Source: JADZEM01 sp046328125
GTDB taxonomy: Bacteria > Chloroflexota > UBA6077 > JACCZL01
Assembly (NCBI GenBank): GCA_046328125.1
Contig: JAXLXF010000017.1
Span: forward strand, 87,072 to 151,071
Length of the DNA stretch: 64,000 nt
Direction of reading: 5' to 3'
The translations under genes and the position numbers were made by a program. The first letter of the stretch is position 1; every line of letters begins with the position of its first letter. The notes beneath the pieces were generated by a model, which worked only from the letters and a program-made list of their open reading frames with translations, had not been told where the DNA came from and made no database searches. Below, piece by piece: positions 17,981 through 25,989 of the stretch.

Positions 17981-19210
17981 CGTGGGCTGATGAGGGTTGA
18001 CGAATTAATGTGGTAGAAGGCCGACATAGCGGAGGAGGTCGGGGGAGCCGTCCTTGAACGAGCGAGGAAGGCGAGGACGCGCGCGGAGGGCCGCGGGGGT
18101 CGTCGGCGAGGATGGAGGTGGAGGACGTCCTGCTTGAGCCAGCGCCAGAGCTTCTCGATGGGGTTGAGCCAGGGGGAGTAGGTGGGGAGCGGGACGAGCT
18201 GGATGGGGAGGTTGAGTCGTTTGGCGGTGGGGCTGGGCTCGGCGGACCAGGAGCGGGGTCGGAAGAAGGGGAAGGGGGGACTCCTGGGGTCTGAGGGCGG
18301 CGAGGGGAGGTCGGGATGGAAATGGACCGGCCAGTTGTCGAGGACGATGTAGAGGCGTCCTGGGTAAGCTGCGACCAGCCCCTGAAGAAGCGGAGCAGGG
18401 CCGGGACACCGGATGTGGGGTGGCCTGGTGGGCGACGACCCGGGCCAAGTGGCGGCATCGAGGGCGCCGACGACCCGGCTCGTGGTGTTACCCGTGAGCG
18501 CTCGGCGGCGGCCGCCGCCGGGCCAAGGTAGGCCAGACGCCAGCGAGGGCTGGCGGTAGTAAGTGACCTCGTCGAGATAGAGGAGGACCGCCGTCTCCAG
18601 GGCGGCCGCGACGCGCGCGCCCGGGAGCGGCCCGCAGGTGCGCCACCTTCTCCTGGTAGGCTGGGTCCGGGGCTGCGGAGGTGGTCGTGCGCCCGCTTCC
18701 AGCGGAGCCCGCACGCCGAGCGTCCGCCAGATCCCCGACTGGGCCTGGGTGCCAAGAACCGCTACCACCGCCCCCAGTCCCACCAGCGTCCAGCGGCTCC
18801 GGCCGTGCCCGTGCTGGCGCGGGTCGCTCCCCAGCCGCGAGCACCTCGGCCCGATGCGCTTCCCGCTCGTCAGGCCGCTGGGGGAGGCGCGGCCTGCGTC
18901 CCGGCCTGACCGGGATCGTCAGCACCGCCAGCCCGTGCTCCTCGTACTGGTCCAGCCACCGATACACCGTGTCCGCCGCGCGACGCCGCAGCAGCCCGTG
19001 CTCCGCCACCCGCAGCCCCGACGACCGATCCGCCACCTTCAGCAGCGCTGCCCGCTCACGCGCGTACGCTCGGGTGGTGCTTCACCGCCTCCTCCAGCGT
19101 GACCCGCTCCGCCTCCGTCAACGCCAACCGTCGCGTCATACCCCCACCCCGCGCTCATTCCAACTGACCACGGCTTACCATACTATTTCGTCAACCTTCA
19201 TAAGCCCACG
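17981..19210. mobile_element. IS630-type insertion sequence, decayed
   Basis: About 1.23 kb is bounded by 35-bp imperfect inverted repeats. The left end (17981-18015) starts CGTGGGCTGATGAGGGTTGA and the right end (19176-19210), read in reverse, starts CGTGGGCTTATGAAGGTTGA; both end TGGTA. The interior holds one leftward transposase with frameshifts. No flanking TA duplication is obvious, which may reflect decay or later rearrangement. Confidence 0.82.
18005..19139 (-). pseudogene. IS630 family transposase, frameshifted
   Basis: The reading starts at ATG 19139 (MTRRLALTEAERVTLEEAV), next to the right inverted repeat, and breaks at a stop after about 23 codons. It resumes in another frame with a helix-turn-helix part (ADTVYRWLDQYEEHGLAVL), shifts to the frame with the DDE core (LDEVTYYRQP, IVLDNWPVHFH, SPWLNPIEKLWRWLKQD), then shifts again to a C-terminus ending LLRYVGLLPH at 18005. 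At least three frame breaks make the protein inactive unless one is programmed. Confidence 0.85.
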
Positions 19211-19211
19211 T

Positions 19212-19281
19212 CTACAGTCATGGCGTCGCTCTGCGACGCCGGGGGCATCGTCGTCGTCGCAGCGCGACGTCATGATTGTAG
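19212..19281. repeat. Palindromic element beside the IS end
   Basis: CTACAGTCATGGCGTCGC (19212-19229) is nearly the inverse of GCGACGTCATGATTGTAG (19264-19281), with two mismatches. A smaller perfect palindrome, GGCGTCGC-TCT-GCGACGCC, lies inside the left arm. A further hairpin, GGGGCATTCAAGCCCC, follows at 19283-19298. It looks like a REP-type or non-autonomous repeat. It may also end transcription of the leftward lipoprotein gene. Confidence 0.6.
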
Positions 19282-19399
19282 GCGGGGCATTCAAGCCCCG
19301 ACGGGCATCGGGCCGATCCATGTCGAGGTGCCCAACGCTGGATCATGCAATCGCCCCGCGAACGTGAGGTGCCAGGGGAGCTGCCAAGGTGCTCGGAGC

Positions 19400-20170
19400 C
19401 TATGGGCCGGTGCCTGTTCCACCGACGCCGCCTGGACCGCCAACACCGCCCGCCCCACCAGCCCCGGTTCCGCCACCGCCGCCGCTGACCGGGACTGGCG
19501 GCGCGATGACTGCCGTCGGCGGCAAGCCGGGTGTCGGGACCGCCGGGATCGCGGGTGGGGCGCCTCCACCGCTGACTGGCGCCGAGTTGACCGGCGCCGA
19601 GACCGGTGGCGGCGCGACTGCGCCGGACGCGGAGGACGAGCTGCCGGTGCCTAGACTGCTGCCACTGCTTCCCGAGCCAGTCGCTCCGCCGCCCGCCGCG
19701 GCAGATCCGCCGGTCGAGATGCTCGGCAGCGAGCCGCCGCCAGCCGAGCTGCTCGCTCCACTCTGGTCCGCGCCAGTGACCGGCGCGATGGGTGGAGGGG
19801 CGGCCGGTGCCGCGTTCGGCGCGGTTGCACCGGCGGCTCCGGTGGCACCTGTACCGGTGCCGGCCGATCCAGTTCCACCAGCCCCGGTTGCTCCAGCCCC
19901 GGCCGCGCCGGCTCCCAGGTTCGGGGCTGGCGCCGCCGGCGGCGCGCCGGCTGGCCCGGCGGCCTGAGGGCTCGGCGGAACGACGGCCCCGAGGACAGGC
20001 TGGGTGTAGGTCGGCAGGAGGGTGGCGGTGGCGCGCGTGTCGGCGAGCGGCGGCGGGCTCGCCGTTGGCGCGGCGGCTGGCTCGGCGCTCTGGCAGGCCG
20101 CCACGAACGCGAGCGCGCTCGCCAGGGTCAACAGGCCGCTGGCACGAGCTGACCCGAGAAGATGTCGCAT
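19400..20170 (-). CDS. Low-complexity lipoprotein
   Basis: The 256 residues start with a lipoprotein signal peptide (LLTLASALAFVAAC), with the lipid-carrying Cys at position 26 followed by QS. The rest is almost only Gly, Ala, Pro, Ser, Thr and Val and has no recognisable domain. Of the two open strands this one is preferred because only it encodes a signal peptide and a lipobox. The function is unknown; such tails often act as spacers at the cell surface. The gene is divergent from the CPBP protease. Confidence 0.6.
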   Translation of the reverse strand: MRHLLGSARASGLLTLASALAFVAACQSAEPAAAPTASPPPLADTRATATLLPTYTQPVLGAVVPPSPQAAGPAGAPPAAPAPNLGAGAAGAGATGAGGTGSAGTGTGATGAAGATAPNAAPAAPPPIAPVTGADQSGASSSAGGGSLPSISTGGSAAAGGGATGSGSSGSSLGTGSSSSASGAVAPPPVSAPVNSAPVSGGGAPPAIPAVPTPGLPPTAVIAPPVPVSGGGGGTGAGGAGGVGGPGGVGGTGTGP

Positions 20171-20329
20171 GATGCTGTGGTCCGGTCAATGGATTCGAGT
20201 AATGACAGGCTCTCGACCGACAGACGGGCGCACATCTCGTGCCGCTCGTCCGCTGAGCGGAGCACGTTCGACGCATCCTGCTTAAGACGACCATTATCTA
20301 GCAGCGGGAGCACCAGGAGCGGAGAGCAG

Positions 20330-21235
20330 GTGACGTCGATAACTCGATCGTCAGGCAGATCGTGGCAGCCCACCGTGCTGCAGGTTGTGCTGCTGCTCGC
20401 CATCTGGGCCGCGCTCGCGGGGCTGGCCGGACTGCTGACGACGCTCGCCGTCGCAGTCGTTACCGTGAGCCGTCTGTCTGATGCCGGCCGAGGCGTCGCG
20501 CGGCCGGTCTCCGCGACCGATCCGACGCTCCTCGCGATCTCGATTGCGACCGCTGTCGGAACCGTCGTCGCCGTACGGGTCACCAGGCGCTTCGTCGGCG
20601 GCCCGGCCCTGCTCGACCTCGGGCTAAGATCGAGAGGCGGTTGGCTGGCTCAGATCGCGCTCGGGATCGCGCTCGGGCCGGTCATGTTCCTGGCGATGCT
20701 GCTGGCGCTGCTCGGCGCCAGCTGGGCGACCGTCGATCGGGGCGCCATCGACGCCGCCGGTCTGCTCGTCGCCTGCGGCACCTTCACCTTCGCCGCATTC
20801 TCCGAGGAGGTCGTCGCGCGCGGCTGGGTGCTCCAGGTGCTCGCGCGGCGATTTGGGACAAGCGTCGGCGTCGTGGGCTCGGCGTCGATCTTCGCCGCGT
20901 TGCACGCCTTGAATCCCGATTTCACCGCGACTGCGCTGCTTGGCCTCTTTCTGGCCGGCCTCCTCCTCGCGCAGGCGTACGTCGCCACGCGTCGGCTCTG
21001 GCTGCCCATCGCCTTGCATCTGAGCTGGAACGTGAGTGAAGGACCGCTCTTCGGTTTTCCGGTGAGCGGCTTCCCCAGTGACGGCCTGCTGCGAATCACG
21101 ATGACTGGACCTGATGCCGTCACGGGCGGACTGTTCGGGCCGGAGGCGGGCCTGGTCTGCGTGGTCGGCATCGCCCTGGCGTCAGGCGTCGTCTACGGGC
21201 TGACGCGGGCGAGGGTCGGCTGGTTACGCGCCTGA
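20330..21235 (+). CDS. CPBP family intramembrane metalloprotease
   Basis: The 301 residues form about eight membrane segments and carry the three ABI/CPBP motifs in order: EExxxR (SEEVVARGW), FxxxH (IFAALHAL) and HxxxN (HLSWNVSEG). These proteases, related to eukaryotic Rce1, cleave membrane substrates. GTG at 20330 follows GGAG (20321-20324). A longer upstream reading has no ribosome site and adds only polar residues. Its 3' end overlaps the convergent DUF421 gene by 12 bases. Confidence 0.87.
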   Translation: MTSITRSSGRSWQPTVLQVVLLLAIWAALAGLAGLLTTLAVAVVTVSRLSDAGRGVARPVSATDPTLLAISIATAVGTVVAVRVTRRFVGGPALLDLGLRSRGGWLAQIALGIALGPVMFLAMLLALLGASWATVDRGAIDAAGLLVACGTFTFAAFSEEVVARGWVLQVLARRFGTSVGVVGSASIFAALHALNPDFTATALLGLFLAGLLLAQAYVATRRLWLPIALHLSWNVSEGPLFGFPVSGFPSDGLLRITMTGPDAVTGGLFGPEAGLVCVVGIALASGVVYGLTRARVGWLRA

Positions 21236-21817
21236 CCCCTCCTGTCGGCGCGTCAACAGTCGCTCGATGCGGTCCAGGCGGTCGATGATCTCCTGCGTCG
21301 CGACCTCGGTCTCGGTCGGCTGGTGTGCGAGGACCGAGATCGTACCGCTCGTCTCCAGGATCACCTCGGCACACGACTCGATGTCGTTCACGCCCTGGCG
21401 GTGGATGACCGACAGCAGCTCCTCCTCGGTGATCAGCTCGTGCTCCAGATTCTTGCGGAGCAGCCGCCCATCCTTGACCAGCATGACCGGCTCGCCCTCG
21501 ATCCGCCTGTCCAGGCGCGGATGGCGATACAGGTACCAGTTCACGAGGAGATTGAGCACGACCAGCGTGGCGCCGCCGATCATCCCGCCAAGCAACGAGT
21601 TGTCGTCGCCGATGATCGCGTTCTGGACGGCGTTTGCGAGCGTCAGCAACACGACGAGGTCGAACGCGTTCATCTGGGCCAGTTCACGCCGCCCGCCGAC
21701 CCGCAGAATGACGATCAAGAAGACGTAGACGGCGATTGGCCGAATGATCTTCTCGGCCAGCCCCGTCCCGGGCACGAACAGGTCCGTCAGAAACAGCCCG
21801 ATCCCGTCCTGATCCAT
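21224..21817 (-). CDS. DUF421 membrane protein (YetF/YcaP family)
   Basis: The 197 residues have three N-terminal membrane helices followed by the cytoplasmic YetF domain. Diagnostic stretches are VILRVGGRRELAQMNAFDLV, LTLANAVQNAIIGDD, and RIEGEPVMLVKDGRLLRKNL. The family's biochemical role is not settled. GGGAGGG precedes ATG 21817 on the minus strand. The gene is divergent from the E2 gene, with about 250 bases between them that hold no gene. Confidence 0.9.
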   Translation of the reverse strand: MDQDGIGLFLTDLFVPGTGLAEKIIRPIAVYVFLIVILRVGGRRELAQMNAFDLVVLLTLANAVQNAIIGDDNSLLGGMIGGATLVVLNLLVNWYLYRHPRLDRRIEGEPVMLVKDGRLLRKNLEHELITEEELLSVIHRQGVNDIESCAEVILETSGTISVLAHQPTETEVATQEIIDRLDRIERLLTRRQEGSGA

Positions 21818-22066
21818 GTATCCCTCCCACCACGCCGCCACCGTGATTGTGGCCCGCCGACCGTCCGGTCGGTCCAGGCCCAATCGGGTCGTGACCGCCG
21901 GTTCAGGCTGACGTGTCGAACGAAGCGCTCGACTCCGACAACGCTCAGCCAGTGCATCTGGAGCGCCATGCCACCGGTTCGGGCCGCGAATCGGGGGCGG
22001 CGGCCACGCCGAGCCGGCTAGAATGGGTCGCCAGACAATGACGTCCACACTAGTGAGGGGACATCT

Positions 22067-23500
22067 ATGCCGCATCAGGTGACCATGCCCATGCTCGGCC
22101 TGACGATGGAAGAGGGCACCATCACCGAGTGGCTCAAGCACGAAGGCGACGCCGTCGCCAAAGAGGAGCCACTCTTCGTGGTCGAGACCGACAAGTCGGC
22201 CGTCGAAGTCGGTGCGCCGGCGAGTGGAGTCCTGAGCAAGATCATCGTCCAGGTCGGCCAGACCGTGGCCGTGAGCGTGCCCATCGCCGTCATCGCCCAG
22301 CCCGGCGAGGCGGTCGAGGAGCCAACAGCCGCGCCAGCCGCCACTGCCGCGCCGTCTGCGCCCACCGGCGACAGCCCGGCCCCGGCGCCGGCCGCGAGCT
22401 CGGCGCCAGTTGCCTCCCGTCAGTCCGCCGACGGCCGCCAGGCCGTGTCGCCGCGAGCCCGCACGATCGCGCGCGAGCTCGGCGTGGACGTGTCCGCCGT
22501 CACGGGCACCGGCCCCGGCGGTCGCGTCGTTGAGCGCGACGTTCGCGCGGCCGCGGCCGCCCCGCCGGCGCCGTCCGTCCCGGCCGCTCCAGAGCGCGTG
22601 GTGGCCTCGCCGCTGGCCCGCAAGCTGGCCGCCGAGCACGGCGTAGACCTGGGCCAGGTCACCGGGACCGGTCCTGGCGGCCGGATCACGGAGCGCGACG
22701 TGACGGCGGTCGTGGACGCGAGGGCAGCCGCTCCAGCAGCCACGGCGGTCCCAGCTGCCGGGCCGGCCACGCTGCCGGCCGTTGCCGCCGCGACCGGCGC
22801 CTTCGAGCCGCTCAACCGGGTCCGTCGGATCACTGCCGAACGGATGGCGGCCTCGTCGCGCAACGTGGCCCGAGTCACGCTGCTGATGGAAGTGGACATG
22901 ACCGAGGCGGTCCGCTTCCGGACTCAGCTCGCGCCCGAATTCGAGAAGCGGTACGGCGCCCGCCTCGCCTACGACGCGATGATCGCCAAAGCGTGCGCCA
23001 TCGGTCTGGCCGAGCACCCGCACGTCAACGCCCAGTGGCAGGAGGCCGCGACCGGCCAGCCGGCCGGCCTGCGCCTCCAGCAGAACGTCAACGTCGGCGT
23101 CGCCGTCGCCGGCGAGCAGGGCTTGCTAGTCATCGTCGTCCGCGACGCCGACAAGAAGCCGCTCGCGCAGGTGAACGGCGACCTGATGGGGATGGTCGGG
23201 AAGTCGCGCCAGGGGGGGCTCGGTCCTGACGAGCTGAGCGGCGGCACCTTCACGATCACCAACCTCGGCGCGTACGGCGTCGAGTCGTTCACGCCGATCG
23301 TCAACCCGCCGGAGACGGCGATCCTCGGCATCGGGCGGATCGCGAAGCGGCCGGCCGTGGTAGACGGCCAGATCGTGGCCCGCGACCTGATGTACCTCAG
23401 CCTGGCGTTCGACCATCGCGTGGTGGACGGCGCGCCAGCTGCCCAGTTCTTGCAGCGGGTGAAGGAGTGCCTGGAGGCGCCGTACGTCCTCCTGGCCTAA
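22067..23500 (+). CDS. Dihydrolipoamide acyltransferase (E2) of a 2-oxoacid dehydrogenase complex, with two E1/E3-binding domains
   Basis: E2 carries acyl groups on lipoate and passes them to CoA. The 477 residues contain one lipoyl domain with Lys43 in VETDKSAV, an Ala/Pro linker, a first peripheral subunit-binding domain (127-160, VSPRARTIARELGVD), a second one (180-213, ASPLARKLAAEHGVD), another linker and the catalytic domain ending in FDHRVVDG with His450. Most E2 proteins have a single subunit-binding domain. No E1 or E3 gene is in the window, so the acyl specificity (pyruvate or branched-chain) is open. GAGGGGAC precedes ATG 22067, and TAGAAT at 22019-22024 may be its -10 box. Confidence 0.93.
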   Translation: MPHQVTMPMLGLTMEEGTITEWLKHEGDAVAKEEPLFVVETDKSAVEVGAPASGVLSKIIVQVGQTVAVSVPIAVIAQPGEAVEEPTAAPAATAAPSAPTGDSPAPAPAASSAPVASRQSADGRQAVSPRARTIARELGVDVSAVTGTGPGGRVVERDVRAAAAAPPAPSVPAAPERVVASPLARKLAAEHGVDLGQVTGTGPGGRITERDVTAVVDARAAAPAATAVPAAGPATLPAVAAATGAFEPLNRVRRITAERMAASSRNVARVTLLMEVDMTEAVRFRTQLAPEFEKRYGARLAYDAMIAKACAIGLAEHPHVNAQWQEAATGQPAGLRLQQNVNVGVAVAGEQGLLVIVVRDADKKPLAQVNGDLMGMVGKSRQGGLGPDELSGGTFTITNLGAYGVESFTPIVNPPETAILGIGRIAKRPAVVDGQIVARDLMYLSLAFDHRVVDGAPAAQFLQRVKECLEAPYVLLA

Positions 23501-23518
23501 GCGAACGATGCACACCAT

Positions 23519-23543
23519 GCCCCCGTCCGATGCGGGCGGGGGC
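23519..23543 (+). terminator. Possible hairpin between the E2 and phosphodiesterase genes
   Basis: GCCCCCG (23519-23525) can pair with CGGGGGC (23537-23543) around a short loop. No T-run follows, and the hairpin ends just before the next gene's ribosome site, so it may attenuate or protect the transcript instead of ending it. Confidence 0.3.
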
Positions 23544-23560
23544 CAGGAGAGGTCGCCAGC

Positions 23561-25024
23561 GTGAGTGCCGCGAGTCGAGCTTTCGTCATGGTCTGGGACG
23601 GCATGCGTCCAGACCTGATCTCGCCGGAGCTGACCCCCCATCTGTGGGGGCTCGCCCAGCGCGGCGTCCGCTTCCAGGACAGCCACGCCGTCTTCCCGAC
23701 CGTCACGCGGATCAACTCGGCCTCGCTGGCGACCGGCTCGCTGCCGGCCGGCCACGGCATCCTCGGCAACTCGCTGTACGTGCCGGCCGTCAACCCGACG
23801 AAGGCGATCAACATGGGCGACCACCGCGAGCTCGAAGCGGTGGCGGCCCTGCGTGGCGGCCGCGTCGTGCTGCGCGAGTCGCTGGCGGACCGCGTGGCGG
23901 CGTCCGGCGGCAAGACGGTGGTCGTCAGCACCGGGTCGCCCGGCTCGGCCTGGCTCTGCCACCCGCGCATCCGCGAGCGCGTGGCGGACGGCGACTTGCT
24001 GATCCATCCGGCCATCCCCACGCCGTCCGAGGTGCTGGAGCCGCTGGTCAAGCGGTTCGGGGCGGTCCCGAAGTCGGCGCATCCCAACACCGCGCTGAAT
24101 GCCTGGTTCACCCGCGCCGTCGTCGAGTACGTCGTGCCGGAAGTCGATCCGACGCTGCTGGTGTTCTGGCACACCGATCCGGACGGCACCCAGCATCACA
24201 AGGGGTTCGGCAGCCCGGACGGCATGACCGCCATTCACGACGCCGACACGAATCTGGGCGCGATCCTGGCGGCGCTGGACGAGAACGGCGACCTTGCGGA
24301 CACGGCCATCGCGGTCGTCTCGGACCACGGCTACGTCACCATCTCCCCGAGCCTCGAAGCGGACGGGCCGGGCGGCCCATTCCTGGCGGCCGGCCTCCGC
24401 GACGCCCTCGCGGATGGCGAGATCGTCTTAGCGTCGAACGGCGGCTCGCTCTACGTGAGCGTCCCGAGCGGCGACCGCGCGCTGCTGGACCGCGTGGTGG
24501 CGGCGCTCGGCGCGTGGCAGCACGGCGGCGCGATCCTCTCGAAGTCCGTCGATGGGGCACCGCTCCCCGGCACCCTCTCCCTCGACGCGGTGGGCATCGC
24601 CGGCGAGCTCGCCCCGGACCTGATCTGCGCGCTCGCCTGGGATGACACGATGAACGTCTACGGCCTGGAAGGGCGCTCGGCTGGCCTGGACACCGGCCTC
24701 GCCGCCAGCCACGGCGGGATCAGCAACTGGGAAATCAACAACACGTTCGTGCTGGCCGGGGCCGGCGTCAAGGAGGGCCTGTCCCATCAGCTGCCGGCCG
24801 GCAACGTCGATCTCGCGCCGACGATGGCCGAGCTGCTCGGGGTCGGCGCGCTGGCCGAAGCTGACGGCCGGGTTCTGGCCGAGGCGCTTGCGGACGGCCC
24901 GCACCCGCGCGAGGTGAAAGTCTCGCGCGAGCTGTTCAACGCCGAGCTCGGCGCGAAGAAGATGGGGATGCAGATCTCGACGGTCGGGGCGACCCGCTAC
25001 CTCGACCTCGGCTGGACCGAGTAG
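23561..25024 (+). CDS. Alkaline phosphatase superfamily phosphodiesterase (NPP-like)
   Basis: The 487 residues follow the type I phosphodiesterase/nucleotide pyrophosphatase pattern with two metal sites: Asp13 in VWDGMRPD, the Thr nucleophile (about 49) in FPTVTRINSASLATG, FWHTDPDGTQHH, VVSDHGYV and a late ASHGG. There is no signal peptide, so it is probably cytoplasmic; it hydrolyses phosphate di- or monoesters of unknown identity. GTG at 23561 follows AGGAGAGG (23545-23552). It lies 60 bases after the E2 gene on the same strand. Confidence 0.87.
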   Translation: MSAASRAFVMVWDGMRPDLISPELTPHLWGLAQRGVRFQDSHAVFPTVTRINSASLATGSLPAGHGILGNSLYVPAVNPTKAINMGDHRELEAVAALRGGRVVLRESLADRVAASGGKTVVVSTGSPGSAWLCHPRIRERVADGDLLIHPAIPTPSEVLEPLVKRFGAVPKSAHPNTALNAWFTRAVVEYVVPEVDPTLLVFWHTDPDGTQHHKGFGSPDGMTAIHDADTNLGAILAALDENGDLADTAIAVVSDHGYVTISPSLEADGPGGPFLAAGLRDALADGEIVLASNGGSLYVSVPSGDRALLDRVVAALGAWQHGGAILSKSVDGAPLPGTLSLDAVGIAGELAPDLICALAWDDTMNVYGLEGRSAGLDTGLAASHGGISNWEINNTFVLAGAGVKEGLSHQLPAGNVDLAPTMAELLGVGALAEADGRVLAEALADGPHPREVKVSRELFNAELGAKKMGMQISTVGATRYLDLGWTE

Positions 25025-25047
25025 CCGGCCCCGGCTGGCCGCGCACG

Positions 25048-25719
25048 TCAGACGCGGCCGGCCGCCGCCTCGGCGAGCCGGTCGCGCCACGAAGCCGCGA
25101 GATACTCGTTGCCGGCCAGGGCGCCCGCGACTGACGGACGGTTCTTGCGCCAGCGCATCGCCTGAGCGACCTTCGTGACGGTCCACTCTGGACACGGGCG
25201 GTCGAGAAGCGTCACCGGCAGGCCCGGCCGAACCTCTCCTTCTCGCAGGACGCGGACGTACCAGCCGGTCCGCCCGGACCGCTCGACCAGCGCCGTCAGC
25301 TCCTTGAGCCGCCAGCGCCAGGCCAGCTTCCAGCACGGCTGGCGCGGCTGCGAGACCTGGATCACGGCGTCACCCAGCTGATAGGTGTCTCCCAGGCAGG
25401 CGGTCTGCTCGTCCAGGCCGTCGACGGTGAAGTTCTCGCCGAACGCTCCGTGCGGCAGGTCGGGCCGGGCCAGCTCGTTCCGCCAGTCCGGATAGTGCCT
25501 CGCGGCATAGCAGAGGACGGCCTTGTCCTCGCCGCCGTGGTTCACCAGATCGGCCTGGCCATCGCCGACGAGGTTGGTCTTGCCGAGCCAGAGCGGCCCG
25601 TCAACCGGCTGCTTGAAAAAGCCAGTCTGCCAGGAGCGATCCATCGGGTCGTCGGCGCCGTCGCTGCCGTACGCCTTTGGTAGACCGACCTGAATCGACA
25701 CGAGCCTGGGGCTGCTCAT
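25048..25719 (-). CDS. MOSC domain protein (YiiM-like)
   Basis: The 223 residues match the MOSC fold of YiiM-type proteins, which bind a molybdenum cofactor and are linked to detoxifying N-hydroxylated bases. Visible signatures are NHGGEDKAVLCYAARHYPDW, GAFGENFTVDGL and SQPRQPCWKL with the likely Mo-binding Cys. A helical C-terminal part follows. ATG at 25719 begins directly at the conserved core. mobA elsewhere in the window fits molybdenum cofactor use, although YiiM-type proteins do not need the dinucleotide form. Confidence 0.88.
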   Translation of the reverse strand: MSSPRLVSIQVGLPKAYGSDGADDPMDRSWQTGFFKQPVDGPLWLGKTNLVGDGQADLVNHGGEDKAVLCYAARHYPDWRNELARPDLPHGAFGENFTVDGLDEQTACLGDTYQLGDAVIQVSQPRQPCWKLAWRWRLKELTALVERSGRTGWYVRVLREGEVRPGLPVTLLDRPCPEWTVTKVAQAMRWRKNRPSVAGALAGNEYLAASWRDRLAEAAAGRV

Positions 25720-25989
25720 CGGGAACCTGCCTGTTCGGAAAGCTACGCAGCTTGAAACGTGCCGGTCGAGGCCGTTCTTCCAAATCGGCCTCGTCTTGCG
25801 GGAGCTTGCCGGTTGTCGAGGACGGCCTCGTCGGTCACGGTGTCCCAAAAGCCGGGCCGAACCGTCATTTCGTGACGTTTTCCTGTGGCAGACCGACGCG
25901 TCGCGTGCGGCGCTCGCTCGTGGGCGGAGCGGGGGTCGTCAGGTTTCGTTCTTGCCTACCCGGACCTTGCCAATCACGGACTTGACACC

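Noticed and set aside
19389..19967. Rightward Pro/Ala-rich open frame opposite the lipoprotein
   Set aside because: Both strands are open because of low-complexity GC-rich sequence. Only the leftward frame has a signal peptide and a lipobox.
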